Part shown: piece after piece, positions 63,361-64,000 of the stretch
Layout: each line of letters starts with the position of its first letter
How positions within the stretch are numbered: position 1 is the first letter of the stretch
Assembly: GCF_025464955.1 (NCBI RefSeq)
Contig: NZ_JAODNM010000030.1
Coordinates: forward strand, 124,001 to 188,000
Source: Amycolatopsis sp.
Lineage (GTDB): Bacteria > Actinomycetota > Actinomycetes > Mycobacteriales > Pseudonocardiaceae
Length of the DNA: 64,000 nt
Reading direction: 5' to 3'
The notes under the pieces: model-generated
Seen by the model: the letters and a program-made list of their open reading frames with translations, nothing else
The model's database searches: none
Told to the model about the DNA's origin: nothing
Translations under genes and position numbers: made by a program

Positions 63361-64000
63361 ATGAGCAAGTTTGCCGGCTGCCGGTCGCTCGAACTGACCG
63401 ATACCGAGATGGGCCGGGCGTTCCCCGCGCTGATCATGTACCCCACCGAGACTCCCGAACGCCCCGAACGCCTCGGCCCCTACGTCGCCGAAGTAGCGAT
63501 GAACGGCCCCGTCGCGCCCGGCCCGTATCCGCTGGTCGTGATCTCCCACGGTACCGGGGGATCGCACCTGCTCTATCGCGACCTCGCCGCATATCTGGCG
63601 AGGCAGGGGTTCGTGGTGGTGCTTCCCGAACACCCGCTCAACAACCGCGACAACAACGAGCTCGCCGGTACGGCGGCCAACCTGGCCAACCGCCCGCGCC
63701 ACCTCCGGTTGGTCATCGACTGGGCGCACGGCGACCGGGTCTTCGGTCCGCAGCTGGTCCCGGGCAAGGTCGCGATCGTCGGACACTCCCAGGGCGGCTA
63801 CACCGCGCTGGCTCTCGCGGGGGGACGCCCCATGGCGTTCCCGAACGAGACCGATGACCACCAGCCGCATCCGGTCGACGTCGTCGCGGACGACCGGATC
63901 AAAGCCCTCGTGCTGCTGGCGCCCGCGACCCCGTGGTTCATGGAAGAGGGGGCGCTGAAGGACGTCGACGTCCCGATCTTCCTGCTGACCGGGCAGAAGG
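63361..64000 (+). CDS. Alpha/beta hydrolase (PAF-acetylhydrolase/dienelactone-hydrolase-like), partial at window end
   Basis: The frame is open from ATG 63361 to the edge (213 residues visible). The nucleophile elbow GHSQGG has Ser143, and VISHGTGGS supplies the oxyanion-hole HG. An Asp/Glu-containing segment (VDVPIFLLTG) near the end precedes the expected acid and His, which lie outside the window. It has no signal peptide and only a weak ribosome binding site. It probably hydrolyses a small ester. Confidence 0.85.
   Translation, partial: MSKFAGCRSLELTDTEMGRAFPALIMYPTETPERPERLGPYVAEVAMNGPVAPGPYPLVVISHGTGGSHLLYRDLAAYLARQGFVVVLPEHPLNNRDNNELAGTAANLANRPRHLRLVIDWAHGDRVFGPQLVPGKVAIVGHSQGGYTALALAGGRPMAFPNETDDHQPHPVDVVADDRIKALVLLAPATPWFMEEGALKDVDVPIFLLTGQK

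Overview
The window is GC-rich DNA with strong third-position GC bias, many GTG/TTG starts and 4-base ATGA/GTGA stop-start overlaps. The gene content (XRE-DUF5753 and DUF397 regulators, an MptB-type mannosyltransferase, an F420-dependent PPOX-like protein, MmyB and PaaX regulators) points to a filamentous actinomycete of the Pseudonocardiaceae, most like Amycolatopsis. That assignment is inference from gene families. I see no rRNA or tRNA gene, CRISPR array, prophage or intact insertion sequence.

Layout. 1-6 kb: an M3 peptidase, a small unknown gene and a secreted GH3 beta-glucosidase with a ricin-type lectin tail. 6-12.7 kb: an SDR/MmyB-regulator pair, a Tat-exported purple-acid-phosphatase-like enzyme, a zinc-finger/coiled-coil pair divergent from an XRE-DUF5753 regulator, and malate dehydrogenase. 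12.8-24.6 kb: a FUSC membrane protein translationally coupled to a cytosolic-type GH92 alpha-mannosidase, then a 1438-residue secreted GH92 paralogue with a repetitive tail. 24-34.8 kb: a methyltransferase/thioredoxin-reductase-like operon opposite an XRE-cupin regulator, an M55/M20 peptidase operon, an AlkD-like DNA repair protein opposite a TetR, a membrane diguanylate cyclase, an MFS transporter, and a YtrA-type GntR gene coupled to a frameshifted ABC ATPase.

35-46.7 kb is a catabolic island. It holds boxC and boxB (aerobic benzoyl-CoA epoxidation and ring cleavage; boxA is not present), a PaaX regulator, a HAD hydrolase, a FadR-type GntR and an acyl-CoA ligase. Divergent from the ligase is a tight MaoC - CitE - CoA-transferase operon whose composition matches itaconate degradation (itaconyl-CoA hydratase, citramalyl-CoA lyase, itaconate CoA-transferase). 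An unusual HTH_38-MarR regulator faces a cytochrome P450 across a perfect palindrome.

46.8-64 kb: a MarR regulator divergent from a second FUSC protein that carries three CarboxypepD_reg-like repeats, a TetR, a decayed XRE-DUF5753/DUF397 fusion with a C7-tract frameshift, L-asparaginase, a complete oligopeptide ABC transporter operon with a membrane-anchored binding protein and a fused double ATPase, the MptB mannosyltransferase, a GNAT, a PPOX protein and a partial alpha/beta hydrolase.

The most unusual non-coding signals are two dispersed dyads. GCAACTCGCCGTCGAGTTGC and variants occur five times, always between genes. TGTATAACGNNCTATACRG occurs three times in intergenic DNA. Nothing here is a clear new defence or biosynthetic system. 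The best leads are the itaconate-type operon, the boxBC/PaaX pairing, the FUSC-repeat fusion, the decayed XRE-DUF397 locus and the two repeat families.
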